Below, one piece after another: positions 44,483-55,595 of a stretch of 64,000 nt of DNA. The DNA lies in the NCBI RefSeq assembly GCF_033115175.1, contig NC_084838.1, positions 37,923,468 through 37,987,467 on the forward strand, written 5' to 3'. The position numbers and the translations under genes are program-made. Numbering within the stretch: the stretch's first letter is position 1; every line of letters begins with the position of its first letter. The notes below the pieces were generated by a model. That model saw nothing but the letters and a program-made list of their open reading frames with translations, did no database searches and was not told the DNA's origin. The DNA comes from Lepus europaeus. Its lineage: Eukaryota > Chordata > Mammalia > Lagomorpha > Leporidae.

Positions 44483-44760
44483 GGGGACCAGCATCATGGA
44501 ATAGCAGGCTAAGCCACCGCCTGCAACACTGGATCCCACGTGGGCGCTGGTTGGTGTCCCGGCCGCTCCACTTCTGATCCAGCTCCCTGTTAATGCACCT
44601 GGGAAAGCAGCCAAAGATGGCCCAAGTGCCTGGGCCCCTGCACCCATGTGGGATACCTGAATGAAGCTCCTGGCTTTGGCCTGACCCAGCTCGGGCTCGC
44701 TCGCCCTCTCTCTGTATCTGACTTTCAAAATAAATAAATCTAAAAAAAAAAAAAAAAAAG
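44483..44760 (+). mobile_element. CSINE, forward
   Basis: GGGGACCAGCATCATGGAAT, CTGCTCC-type CGCTCCACTTCTGATCCAGC, GTGCCTGGGCCCCTGCACCC and AAAATAAATAAATCTAAAAA are present. The segment with the GTGAACCA box is deleted. Confidence 0.87.
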
Positions 44761-45719
44761 AACAGGTAGCAAATGCTATTAGGGGGATGTCATGTGTCTG
44801 GGGGACAGGGAGATTGATTCCTGCTGGGGACTTGGGGACACCTTCCTAGATGCACCTTCCCTTGGGGACATCCATCACTCCTCGCCAGAGCTTCCGAGTC
44901 TAAAGAGCTGATTATTCCCTCCTACACTGCATCGCTCTGGGGACTGTAAATCAAAAATTTCAGCTCATAGAAATCCTCCATCCTTGCACAACAGAGAGAC
45001 TCCAAGTTGGTCTAACCTCCCTGTCAGCCCTTTGGAAGGAGATGAAGATGTTCGCAAGCTGCCGCCATTGTGGCGTGGAACCGGCAGTTCCCTTGGAAAT
45101 ATCTGGACCGATTCTCGCACTGCAGAGACAAGGAACTGAGGCCAGAGAAGGGAGAGGTGCTGTCAGGGCTTCAGGTTGAGTCCAGGGCAGTGCTGGCACT
45201 GGAAGCCTGGACGAGAGCGGGAACCACTGCTCTGGGTTTGCTGCTGGGGCACCTGGGACCCCGAGCTGGGCCTTTTTGCTCTCATCAGTTATCACTGAGC
45301 TCTTGCCCTTGCCCCTAGAGCCTAAGCCCACCTACCAGGACTGTCTCCTGCCCCAGGAGGGACAGACCAGAGCCCAGAGTTGAGGCTGGCACCACATCTC
45401 TTCTAGATCGTTCCTCCCGGCTTGCCCTGTTCCATCGCTTCTGACCAGCTGCTTGCTCTTTGCCCTGGCCTTTGGCCACGAAGGAAATGGACACTTCTGT
45501 GGGCTCAGCACCGCTTCTGTTTCAACCTGCTGCCAGCAGGCGTGCTCCTGGCAGAGCCACATTCCTCAGACCCCTCCACCAGCCAGGTGTCCCCAACCCA
45601 TGCCTCCTGCTCTCCACGCAGGTCCTTGCCTCTTGCCACATTGCTCTGGCCTCACGAGTGGCGCCCCAGCTGCCATCCTGTTGTGGCTGCAGCAAGAAGT
45701 GTGCAACTATGCAACAGCA

Positions 45720-45880
45720 TCCCTCTGCTTTAAAAGTGGATAAATCCCCTAAGTTAGGAAAGAAAAACAGAACTGTAGGTCTGATTAATGGGATCTACAT
45801 GGCTTAGAATCGATGACGTGAACTTGGGTTAATTGGTCATCTAGATAGCAGCAATTATTTGCATCATTATCACGTGTCGG
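45720..45880. promoter_or_regulatory. Candidate enhancer with perfect octamer and E-box
   Basis: Unique AT-rich sequence holds ATTTGCAT at 45857-45864 (exact octamer, the OCT1/OCT2 site) and CACGTG at 45871-45876, six bases apart. GAATCGATGACGTGAACTTG (CRE-like TGACGTGA) and GGGTTAATTGGTCA precede them. Octamer sites are prominent in B-cell control regions, which is suggestive beside PAX5, but the link is inferred. Confidence 0.4.
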
Positions 45881-46015
45881 TGAACCTCTGCTCCGAGTTG
45901 GACTTGGTGATGGCGCTGGGCTCTGGTGAAGTGCCCTGGGCTTCCACAGCACCGATGGCTTTGTCCGCTCCAGGTTCTAAGGAGGGAGAGGCTGCATGCA
46001 TTAGCTTAAAACACT

Positions 46016-46318
46016 GGGGCCAGCGCTGTGGTGTAGCGGTGGAGCTGTCACCTGCAGTGCCAGCATCCCATATGGGCACCGGTTCAAGTCCCAGCTACTG
46101 CACTTTCAATCCAGCTCTCTGCTATGGCCTGGGAAAGCAGTAGAAAATGGCACAAGTGCGTGGGCCCCTGCACCTGTGTGGGAGACCCGAAAGAAACTCC
46201 TGGCTCCTGGTTTCAGACTGGCCCAGATCCAGCCATTGCGGCCATTTGGAGAGTGAACCAGCAGATGGAGGATCTCTCTCTCTCTGCCTTTCAAATAAAT
46301 ACATCTTTCAAAAAAATT
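46016..46318 (+). mobile_element. CSINE, forward, near full length
   Basis: GGGGCCAGCGCTGTGGTGTA, CATCCCATATGGGCACCGGT, GAGAGTGAACCAGCAGATGG and TTTCAAATAAATACATCTTT are intact. Confidence 0.94.
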
Positions 46319-46583
46319 TAAAAGAAACATCCTGCCTTGTTCAGCTGTGGGGTCAGCTGCTGAGTTCATGTAATCGTCTTGTTAAGGGGCAGCAGAGGCC
46401 ACCTGTGCCCACTGCAAGCCCTGGCAAGAAGCTCCCCACGTCTCTCCGGGAGTGGTCCACCACCCGCACTGTTGAGGATTTCTGGAGCTGCGGAACCTAC
46501 CACCTACCAGCACTCTGTCTGATCTCTGAGCAACACTAGTTGAGGGGTAGTTCCTTCTCAGGTGGAGTCAAAATCTGCCTCTT

Positions 46584-46825
46584 GGGGCTGGCCCTGGAGC
46601 GCCACAGTAGGTTAAGCTGTGGCTTGCAGCCCTGGCAGCCCATATGAGCCCAGGTTCCAATCCTGGATGCTCCACTTCCAATGCAGCACCTGAGAGGGTG
46701 CTCGGGCCCCTGCACCTGTGTGGGAGACCTGAACAGAGCTCCTGACTCCTGGCCCAGCCTTGGGTGTTGCAGCCATTTGGGAAGTGAACCAGTGGGTAGA
46801 AGAGCTCGCTCTCTCTCATCTTTAA
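46584..46825 (+). mobile_element. CSINE, forward, diverged
   Basis: GGGGCTGGCCCTGGAGCGCC, 'ggatgctccacttccaatgc' and GGGAAGTGAACCAGTGGGTA are recognisable. The middle is shortened and the tail merges into AT-rich sequence. Confidence 0.8.
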
Positions 46826-46900
46826 AATATTTTATTTATATTATAATGTATTGTATATAAAATTTTATTTATATTACATATTATATATATATTAAATGTG
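46824..46900. repeat. AT-rich low-complexity tract
   Basis: TTTATTTATATTATAATGTA, TATATTACATATTATATATA and TATTAAATG form a tract of mostly A/T directly after a SINE tail. It probably expanded from that tail. Confidence 0.85.
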
Positions 46901-47269
46901 CCTTTGTGGCTTACCCCCTTGTTCTGATTCTGTTGATCTAGAACTTAGAAGTCTTCCTCTCGTGGTCTTCCCAGTGTTTTGGGCCACTGAGGCCACCAGA
47001 TGCCAAGAGGCAGTGGGGGGACCCTCTAGGTTCACGCCCAGGCTCTGCACCTGCTGGCGGTCCCTGTGTTCAGAGCGTTATCCATCTCTCCGCACCTCAG
47101 CTGCCCTCACTGAGACTGAGGGGCGGCATGTTGAACTCAGCACCTGGGCGTCACAAGCTCGGGCTGCGAGTTCGCCGCCAGCGCTTTCTTGGTCCCACCA
47201 CGTAAATACTCTCCGTTTACTCCCACTTCCCCTTAAAGATGACTTAAGACTCCGTTATATGGGGGTCCT

Positions 47270-47570
47270 GGACGTTCCTCCCATCAAGTCCGAGAAACAA
47301 CAAAGGGTTGTTAGAATGACACGAGCTGAAGTGCCGAAGGCAGTGGCCCAGCACGTGGGGAGCCTCCATACAAATACACCCGCCAGGGTGATCGGCGCTC
47401 ATTTAGCTGCTAAAACTATTCAAAACGGAGGCAGGCAATGTCTGCTCACGTGCACGGCTCCGACTGAGCTGACTTCTGCTTATCTTCCATGTGCACCTAA
47501 GTGAAATGTCTTAAATACAGATCAGGCGTGTGTGCAGCAAACGGCTCTAATTACTCGGCGCGGGCAGGCT
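47270..47570. promoter_or_regulatory. Candidate conserved non-coding element
   Basis: No repeat is recognisable. Words such as 'ccatacaaatacacccgcca', CATTTAGCTGCTAAAACTAT, 'aagtgaaatgtcttaaatac' and 'cggctctaattactcggcgc' combine AT-rich motifs with preserved CpGs, a mix typical of conserved enhancers. It is flanked by repeat-poor sequence. Confidence 0.3.
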
Positions 47571-48240
47571 CGGCCCTGTCTTCGGAGACTCCCGGAGTCT
47601 CAGCTTCCGCTTCCCCCTAGGTATTGCGCTTCACGGTGATGAATGGCACCGATTCTTGGAACAGAAAAGCTGCTTCCGCGGGGCTTTGGCGGCAGCAGGA
47701 GAAGCAGTTGGTTGGTGTTTGAAACGCAGAGCCTTGGAGCCGAGGCCTGGAGCTGCCTGCTCAGCCTGGAGGCGCATGGATGGCTCCTGGGGTCACTGGT
47801 GAGGCCACAGCTCCTGATGCGGCTGTTCCCGCCACGGCGGCATTCTCCGGGAACTCAGCTGTGCCGCCTGGGAAACCCCAAAAGGCACACGTGCCTGGCT
47901 TTATCCCCCTTTCTACACACACTGGTGCTACTCAGTTGTGCTCCAGTGCTTCAGTGGGATTGGAAGCCAGGTTTGTCTGATGCCGAAGTCTGTGCTCCAG
48001 CCTTTCCATTATCACACCACTTCTCTTCTTCCTGACCCCCAAGTCCAATGCCATGTGGCGTTCCTGGCCTCAGCCTGCTATAATCAAACGCCAAGGGCCA
48101 CATGGAGCCGAGCCACTCCACTCCACCCAGCAGGAAGTAGTTCCCTGCCCCCTGGAAATGCTCCTCTATAGCCCCCTGGACCTCAAGGGCACAGGAAGTG
48201 CATGAAATCCTCTCTCCTATGGTCCTGTTGCCATTTTTCT

Positions 48241-48557
48241 TTAAGATTTGTTTATTTGAAAGGCAGAGTTACAGAGAGGCAGAGGCAGAGAGAGAAGTCT
48301 TCCATCTGCTGGCTCACTCCCCAAATGGCTGCAGTGGCCGGAGCTGGGCCCATCCAAAGCCAGGAGCTTCTTCCTGGTCTCGCATGTGGGTGCAGGGGTG
48401 CAGGGGCCCAGGGACTTGGGCCATCTTCTACTGCTTTCCCAGGCCATAGCAGAGAGCTGGATCAGAAGTGGAGCATCCGGGTCTTGAACCGGTGCCCACA
48501 TGGGATGCCAGCACTGCAGGTTGCGGCTTTACCTGCTACACCACAGCGCCAGGCCCC
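48241..48557 (-). mobile_element. CSINE, reverse, full length
   Basis: TTAAGATTTGTTTATTTGAA, CATCTGCTGGCTCACTCCCC, CTTCTTCCTGGTCTCGCATG and CTACACCACAGCGCCAGGCC cover it. A small GGGTGCAGGGGTGCAGGGGC duplication lies in the middle. Confidence 0.93.
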
Positions 48558-48559
48558 TC

Positions 48560-48866
48560 TTTTTTTCAGATTTGAGAGGTAGCGATACAGAGGGAGAGAC
48601 AGAGAAAAATATTTTCCATCTGCTGATTGGCTCCCCAGATGGCTGCAATGGAGCTGGGCCAATCCAAAGCCAGGAGCCAGGAACTTCTTCCAGGTCTCCC
48701 ACATGGGTTCAGGGGCCCAAGTACTTGGTCCTTCTTCTAGTGCTTTCCCAGGCCATCAGCAGGGAGCTGCATTGGAAGTGGAGCAGCCAGGACATGAACC
48801 CTCACCCATATGGGCTGCTGAGGCCGCAGGTGGAGGCATAGCCTGCTGTGCCACAGTGCCAGCCCA
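48560..48866 (-). mobile_element. CSINE, reverse, abutting the previous copy
   Basis: TTTCAGATTTGAGAGGTAGC, TTCTTCCAGGTCTCCCACAT, GGGAGCTGCATTGGAAGTGG and CTGTGCCACAGTGCCAGCCC define a more diverged copy directly behind a reverse one, a second head-to-tail pair. Confidence 0.9.
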
Positions 48867-48929
48867 GGTTCCGTTCCCTTGTGACTGGTGCTCTCCCTCC
48901 TATCCTGAGGCACTTTCCACCTAAAATTC

Positions 48930-49145
48930 AATCTCACTGAGCTCCTCAGTTTGCTAAAGCCATTCCAAGGCTCCCGGTGCCCTCAGGAGAGAGGTTTGGC
49001 ACTCACGGCCCCGTGACTGGGCTCCGCTTCCTTTCCCGCCATCACTATCCCTCCCGCCTTGCCTCTGAAGGAGGCCCACGGCCAGGCGGCCTCGCCGCTC
49101 ACTCACAGGCTCCCGAGTGCCCACCTTGTCCTCCACTGCGTTTCA
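48930..49145 (+). repeat. L2 LINE fragment, forward
   Basis: 'ctaaagccattccaaggctc', 'ccggtgccctcaggagagag', 'ggcactcacggccccgtgac' and 'tgggctccgcttcctttccc' follow the forward L2 stretch 'aaagccctccaaggcttcccatcgc...'. Confidence 0.55.
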
Positions 49146-49424
49146 CGGGCCGCAGCCAGACTTCCGGCGCCCATGGCCGCAGGTTATGAGTGGCTGTGAA
49201 CAACCAAACCGGGACTGTGCAAGCATCTCCATGCCCTCCTCTATAGCATGGGGATGAAACCACGGAGCACGGGGAGTCTGAGATAAAGCATGCAACGGTC
49301 CACGCGAAGGCACAGACAGCCAAGCACGAAGCAGGACAGAAGAAACCTTGCAATAACCCAGACCTCTCAGGCACAAGCATGTCGGGCTCCCCCAACCCCT
49401 TTCTGATCTTCGCCAGCTGCATGT

Positions 49425-49482
49425 GCACACACAATCACACATGCACACACACACACAACTGTGCAAGCACACACACACACTG
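49425..49482. repeat. (AC)n-rich imperfect microsatellite
   Basis: ACACACAATCACACATGCAC, then ACACACACACACAACTGTGC and AAGCACACACACACACTGTC, form an interrupted AC repeat. Confidence 0.9.
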
Positions 49483-49539
49483 TCATGCACAAGCCCCTCT
49501 GTGGCTCCCTCCCTCTGTTACCCAGCCCCCCAGTGCCTG

Positions 49540-49735
49540 CCCCATCACAGCCTGGGTCACTCTGCAGCCCCTTGTCTGTGCACGTTGTCTCCCCACCCCC
49601 ACACTGAGGCGCTCAGGGCAGGGACCACATCTGATTTCTTTCTGTGTCCCCAGAGACCCCACCAGGCCTGATGCAGAGTGGGGGCTTCTGACACCACAGC
49701 ACAGGATGCTAGACATCAACTTCCCCAAAGCCTGA
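49540..49735 (+). repeat. L2 LINE 3' end, forward
   Basis: 'ctgaggcgctcagggcaggg', 'accacatctgatttctttct' and 'gtgtccccagagaccccacc' match 'gagctccttgagggcagggaccgtgtctg...tatccccagcgcc'. Confidence 0.6.
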
Positions 49736-50303
49736 GCATTCACAGCAGACAAAAAAAAAAAAGCGCATTTTGCAACCTCCCCTCCACCTCCCTTAAACGT
49801 GATACAGCTGCAACAAACAAAAACAAACAGGATGAGCCCAGCCTGGCTCACCCCCAGCGCTGCACTTTCAACATCATCTGCTTTCCCACTCCAGGGCCTA
49901 TCCATCATCTTTGCCAGAATCTGTCCCCGAGGGCTGTGGCAGGAGAATCGTCAACATTTAACACAATCAGAGCTTGTTCCGCGGGGGGGAGGGGCGGCTG
50001 TCTTCCCCGCCTGCAGTCTCTGTCCAGGCCTTCCTCCTCCTTCCCCCTCTCATCAAGGAGCCAGGGCAGGACAAACACACACATTGGCCCCCTGGGAACG
50101 CTCGCCTCTCCCGCCCCAGCCAAGCCTTGTGCTTCCAGCCTGTCTTGGCCTCATTCAAATGTTCTTACCTGACCATGGCTATACAGCAGTCAGTGGCCTG
50201 GCGCTGGGGATGGTGGCTCTTCTATAGTAACTCTTGTACCTGAACACTGAATTTCTAGAAACACAGGTCCCAGTGGACAGTTCTAAGGTAAAGAATCCCA
50301 GTT

Positions 50304-50660
50304 GGGGCCGCATTTCGGCTCAGCAGGTCCAGCTGCACCTGGGACACATCAGCATTCCAGTTGGAATCCCGGCCGCCCCACTTCCAATCCAGCTCCTGGC
50401 TAATGAGCCTGGGAAGGCAGCACAAGATGGCCTGGGTACTCGGGCCCCCACCACCCAGGTGGGAGACAAGGATGGAGTTCCAGGCTCCTGGCTTTGGCCT
50501 GGACTAGTTCTGGTGGTAGTGGCCATCTGGGGAGTGAACCAGCAGGTGGAAGCTCACTCTCTTTCTCTCCCTTTCTCTTTTTCTGTGTGTGTGTCTCCCT
50601 TTATCTCAGTTGCTCTAACTTTCAAATAAATAAATAAATCATTAAAAAGAGAGAAAAAGT
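50304..50660 (+). mobile_element. CSINE, forward, with 11-bp target-site duplication
   Basis: GGGGCCGCATTTCGGCTCAG, GGTACTCGGGCCCCCACCAC, GGGGAGTGAACCAGCAGGTG and TTTCAAATAAATAAATAAAT make up the body. AGAATCCCAGT stands at 50292-50302 and again at 50661-50671, an exact duplication. Confidence 0.93.
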
Positions 50661-51259
50661 AGAATCCCAGTGAAACCCAGGAGCCCCAAGCTATTCGAGA
50701 AGGGGAGAGAGGAGAAACACACGGCAGAGGACGGCCCTGCTCAGTGGCGCCTGTGTTCAGGGCCTCTTGTTCATGTTTCTGGTTTCACCTCTTTTACTAG
50801 GGGACAGAGAAGAATGACCAGGTGGGTACTGAGGGCTTGGTGCCACAGTTCCTCCACACGGATGTCGGGTCCAGAGACATAATGTTTCTGTACTTGACCG
50901 TGGCCAGGGGCAACTTGGGTTAAGTATTGTAAAGCAGAGATGAGGAGAGCTCAAGGAGATAGTGGTTGCCACCTAGAATTTCCTTTGGCCTATACTTGGG
51001 TGTTACCCCATGGCATTGAGCCGTGGCCACGGGAGCAGCCAGGGCATGTCCTCACGGAAGGCCCCCAGACGTGAGGCTGAGACACCCACCCAAAGCCATC
51101 CCTTGCAGGGCACGACGCGGGAGTAGAGAAAGAACGTGGTCAAGGACAATGCAGGTTCTCTCTCCAGCTCACAGCAAAAACAGCCAAGTTCCAGAGGCTC
51201 TGCTCCAGGCGAGGCTGGGCCTCTGGGGCCTTTGAGAGAGGGTGGCTTCCCCCAAACCA

Positions 51260-51540
51260 CCCAGGAACAGGCTGATTGATTGAGATGAATTCATTTTTCC
51301 TCCTGAACACAGACGAGGGCTTACAAATTGAATGGAATTGATGCAATGTCTGCAAGTGAAGTTATTCAATTTTCAACGCCCTCATTCTGAGCCTTTAACA
51401 TGCTCCTCACTGTTTTAGGACAAATAATATTTGTTTTCTCCCTGCACAAATATAAAAATGTTTCCGGCACTTGGAAAGCTCCTCTTTGGGGTATTTGCAC
51501 TGAATTCCATTCTGTAAACGTTTGTGGAGGCATAATTGGT
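51260..51540. promoter_or_regulatory. Candidate conserved non-coding element
   Basis: AT-rich unique sequence includes GGCTGATTGATTGAGATGAA, TGAAGTTATTCAATTTTCAA, 'aggacaaataatatttgttt' and 'ggaggcataattggtccaga'. No repeat family matches. It lies beside a reverse MIR. Confidence 0.28.
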
Positions 51541-51554
51541 CCAGATACCCAGCA

Positions 51555-51770
51555 GGTGGCTGACGCTCCTTGCTTGCTGTGTGCCTTGCATTTTTACATG
51601 TGTGACCTCACTCAGTGCCTGCAAGAACCCTCTGAAAGGGATGTTGCACCTGCTCCCCAGACGGGGAAGCTGAGACCCGGAGCGGCGCAATGGCTTGCCC
51701 AAGGCCACAGAGGCAGCAACGGTGAGTCTGCTTCCAAACTCATGCTGTTCGTAAGGCTCCTCACAACACA
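51555..51770 (-). repeat. MIR SINE, reverse orientation
   Basis: 'tgctgtgtgccttgcatttt', 'cagacggggaagctgagacc', 'cggagcggcgcaatggcttg' and 'cccaaggccacagaggcagc' follow the reverse MIR consensus. Confidence 0.8.
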
Positions 51771-51942
51771 AGTCCGTGCGAGGTCATCCGAGTTTGCTGG
51801 CCGTCTCCCACCGGAGCTGACGCTGAGACAACAGCGCCCACTCGGGCTCCTGCAGAGACCACTGCTGACTGGAGAATCTCTGCCACCCAAGACAAGGCTC
51901 CCTTCTGCAGACTTTTTGCTCCAGCTCACAGCAAAAACAGCA

Positions 51943-52262
51943 GGCCGGTGCCGTGGCTCAATAGGCTAATCCTCCACCTGCGGCACCGGCACACCGGGTT
52001 CTAGTCCCTGTCAGGGTGCCGGTTCTGTCCCGGTTGCCCCTCTTCCAGTCCAGCTCTCTGCTGTGGCCCGGGAGTGCAGTGGGGGATGGCCCAGGTCCTT
52101 GGGCCCTGCACCCGCATGGGAGACCAGGAGAAGCACCTGGCTCCTGCCATCGGATCAGCGCGGTGCACCAGCCACAGCGGCCATTGGAGAGTGAACCAAC
52201 GGCAAAGGAAGACCTTTCTGTGTCTCTCTCACTGTCCACTCTGCCTGTCAAAAAAAAAAAAA
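51943..52262 (+). mobile_element. CSINE, forward, CTGTCAAAAAA-tailed subfamily
   Basis: GGCCGGTGCCGTGGCTCAAT, AGGCTAATCCTCCACCTGCG, CACCGGGTTCTAGTCCCTGT and CTGCCTGTCAAAAAAAAAAA define the variant. AAAACAGCAG flanks both ends, a short target-site duplication. Divergence is low. Confidence 0.93.
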
Positions 52263-52489
52263 CAGCAGAAGATGGGCTATGCCACCAGGACAGCCCTGAC
52301 AGGGCAGCAGGTGCAGCCGTGCCCACAGCTCTGGAAAGCTCTGTGCTTGCCACAGCCTCAGGCAGCAGGTAAGCAATGGTTGCCCAGTGGAGCAAAGTGG
52401 GAGCTGGACTCAGAGAGGGAAAGTCACAGGGCATGACGGGCTGAGCTCTCTGACGCCCTGCCCAGGGCTCATCCCTCTGCCCCGCACGG

Positions 52490-53030
52490 AGACCCACATA
52501 CCTTGTGCCCTGCTTTGCAGGTGGTTTGTTTGGAGTTAATAGGCGGGAGCGCATGATTGATTAGCGATGTCTGCCACGAGCAGAGGCCAGAGTGACACCA
52601 GAGGTGAAATGTATTTATGGGCCCCTCTGCAAACCCTACCCGATATGCCTTTTTTCTCTTCAAAACAAAACCGCTCAATAAAATCTTCTGATCTAATGGC
52701 CAGAACTTGGGAAATTTCACCTTAATGCTACCTGGGAAGGCAGGCTTTGGTAAACAATTGAACATTGCGGTAGAGATTGCAAGGGAGTGTTTAATTTGCT
52801 CAAGAGACCCACTGTCCTCAAGGACTCCACTCCATTAGCTTTTGTCCAACTAATGACAAGTGAGTTTTCTATATTCATTAAAGCAGGCTTGGGATTTGCC
52901 TTGCGGGGCAGCCAACTGGAGAGGAAATAGCGCTGGACTCGGGAGGAATGTTCTCGATTACTCGCTTGCGTTTTGGAAAAAAATAAAGAGTAAAATGGTG
53001 TTTTCTAAAATCCTTGTAAGTCAGACTTTT
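52490..53030. promoter_or_regulatory. Candidate conserved non-coding element
   Basis: More than 500 bp of repeat-free sequence with GGAGTTAATAGGCGGGAGCG, CATGATTGATTAGCGATGTC, 'ccgctcaataaaatcttctg', 'gaacattgcggtagagattg' and 'tgttctcgattactcgcttg'. Preserved CpGs inside AT-rich DNA and the start of a 5.6-kb CSINE-free stretch make it one of the better enhancer candidates here. Inference only. Confidence 0.35.
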
Positions 53031-54044
53031 CTCTGCTACCGGCGGGCGTGCCTTGCAGGGGAAGACAGGGGTCCCGCCCGAAAGGCGGTCTCCAGGTCGA
53101 GACCACCCAGCCCGGCTCAGCTCAGGGACCTCCCCAGCTACTTCCTGTGTCTTCCCACGTGGTTGTGCCCACACAGACAGAGACTTAAGGGGCTAAGCCT
53201 TGGCCAAGAGCGCACAGACTAATGGGAAAGTCGAGGCAACACCCTCACCCTGCAGGGGGCAGCCATGAGGAACCAGCGCCTGCTGGTCGCTGTCACTGAC
53301 CCCCAGGGCCCTGGCGCTCCTCCCCAGGCTCACAGAACCCACCCAATCCCAGCACGGCATTCACGGAGATCCCAGGAGCTGCCACAAGAAGGCCAGAGGT
53401 GCCACCCTGCTGCCAGCCCTGCTCCCCTCACCTGGGCTCCTGCCTCCCCAGGACTGACGGCGTCCGGGCCACTCCTGGGCCTTCCTGCTCAGGGTAACTC
53501 CCCCGAGGGCTGTGCAGCAGCATCAGGGGGTTTTCTGAGCTGCTGTGGGCCAGAGTAGCCTCTTGGAGGAAGCACTCTGCGTTGTTGGGGTTCAGCCTGG
53601 AGAATGATGGCTCACTCGGGGGTGACGGAGAGCGCTGAGCCAAGACCGCCTGGGACCGTGTGACCCTGGCTCAGATGGGGCACACCTGGCATGCAAGAGG
53701 CCTTTCCCTGGGGACTCAGTGGAAGGGACTTTCGAAAAGCCCCGGGAGCGGCCTCTGGAGGGGACACACCCACAGAGGGACACAGGGTGCCCAGCCAGCA
53801 GCAGGGACCAAGGGAATCCCCGGCCCAGCACTGGGTCCTGGCGTTTGCTGCCATCTGCCGGAATGCCATGATAAGCCTCCAGTCCATGCTGCCGGCAGCG
53901 CAGGAGTGGCTGGCAGTTGCCGTGTGTGCCCCTTCGTGGCAGTGCGCTGTGGTCAGAACAGACCGCGGCCTTGCTCTTGCCCCAGACACCCTCAGTAGAA
54001 GCTCTCGCTCTCCTCCCCCGTCTCTGACTCCAGGCTGGGGAGTC

Positions 54045-54118
54045 CAGGCACACACAGAGACACATGTGCAGACACATGTAAACACACGCAGATACAGACA
54101 CACAGGCACACACACACC
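54045..54118. repeat. Imperfect (AC/ACACAG)n repeat
   Basis: CACACACAGAGACACATGTG, CAGACACATGTAAACACACG and GACACACAGGCACACACACA form a decayed AC-type microsatellite. Confidence 0.85.
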
Positions 54119-55444
54119 TGGCTCCTCTCTAGGAGTAGAGAGTGGGGCTTGTCCACTCCCGAGTTGGCCCTGTTCCTTGAACAGCCGGGACTCGGGCCTT
54201 GAGGACAGCACCAAGAGGCCACCGACCGTCGCAAGTTTCTGTCTGAGCCTCCCCGGCCCGGGCCCTGGCTTTGAGCAAGTCACTGCACCTTCCTGAACCT
54301 CGGGGTCCCCGTCCTTAACAGCAGAGACAGCAGCGGGGTCCCAGCTAACACTGCATGGGGCTCACTGGGCACAAGGTGCTGTTGTAAGTGCTTAAGGGAC
54401 AAATTCATGCCACCTCCCTGAAACGCAGCAGCCTTGCCTTGTGCCTCATGGGGAGTTAGATGCAGGCATGTCACTTGCTTCACCCAGCGGGACGTAAGCA
54501 GCAGCTTGGAGGAAGCCCGAGTCTGGGCAGGGTCCCGTCCCTCTGTCTCTCCCTCTGTTCCCGCGACCAGCAGTGTTCACGTACTGGTTGTCCTGTTTGT
54601 CTGGACCCCAGGCTGACAATGACAGTGCCTATGACTGATCCAGGAGGCTCACGCAAAGTGATCGAGGCCACGTGAGCCATGGAGACACGGGGAGAGGAGC
54701 TCACTACCTCGGGTCCCGACTGGTCCCCAGGGCCCATGGCCATCCCTGGTTCATCTGAGCAAAGTGGCTAGGGCCGAGCAGCGCACAGGCTGGCCCACGG
54801 AGAGCAGAGTGTATAACACGCAGTAAAGGCCAGCTGCGTGCGTCTCCACGTCGCAGGGAGCCGCACACATGGACGGGACCCTGGGCCAGCAAGGCGGGCC
54901 GAGGTGTCCACAGCTTTGCCCATTTCTGCGGCCACACCCCGGCCCAGAGCTTGGGAAGCCGCCACCCCCAGCCAGCGCCAGCCCTTCCCTCGGTTCTCCC
55001 GGTCTGCCTGGCCATCGACCTTGACTCTCTAGCAATTGCTCCAGCGTCCGTGGGAGCTGGCAGCCATGGATTTTCTTTCCATCTGGGTTAAGTTTCTGGC
55101 TATCAGTGGCTGCGTGTCTGTCACCTCTGGCAGAGGCTGGGAGAGCGGGGAGGTGAGGAGGGCGGTGACAGCTCTGGGGGGTAGGGACCCCGGGCGCCTT
55201 CCCAGACCCACACTCTGGCCAGGCACTGCATCCTGTCCTCAGCACTCTTGATGACAGAGGGGGACAAGACACCATTCCATTTGTCACACGCTCCCCAGGA
55301 TGCGATGCAACATCTCCCTTTGCTTTCTGTACTCAGCCCTTGCTGGCCACGGGGCACCAGGGCGCCTGAGACTTCTGCCCCTCCCAACTCACACAGCTCA
55401 CAACGACCCCAGCTGCGGCGGTCGCCGGCCTGCTGGCTGTTTGT

Positions 55445-55595
55445 GCCAGGCCTGTGCTAAGCACTCCACACATCACCCCATTGTATTCTCCCGACTGGCA
55501 CACAAAGCCTAAGCTAGGGAGAGAGGTCATAAGAGACAGAGCCAAGTTCAAATCCAGGTCCTTCTGACCCCAGAACCCAGGTGCCCTAAATAGCA
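55445..55595 (-). repeat. MIR SINE, reverse orientation
   Basis: 'tgtgctaagcactccacaca', 'tcaccccattgtattctccc', 'cagagccaagttcaaatcca' and 'ggtccttctgaccccagaac' follow the reverse MIR order. Confidence 0.7.
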
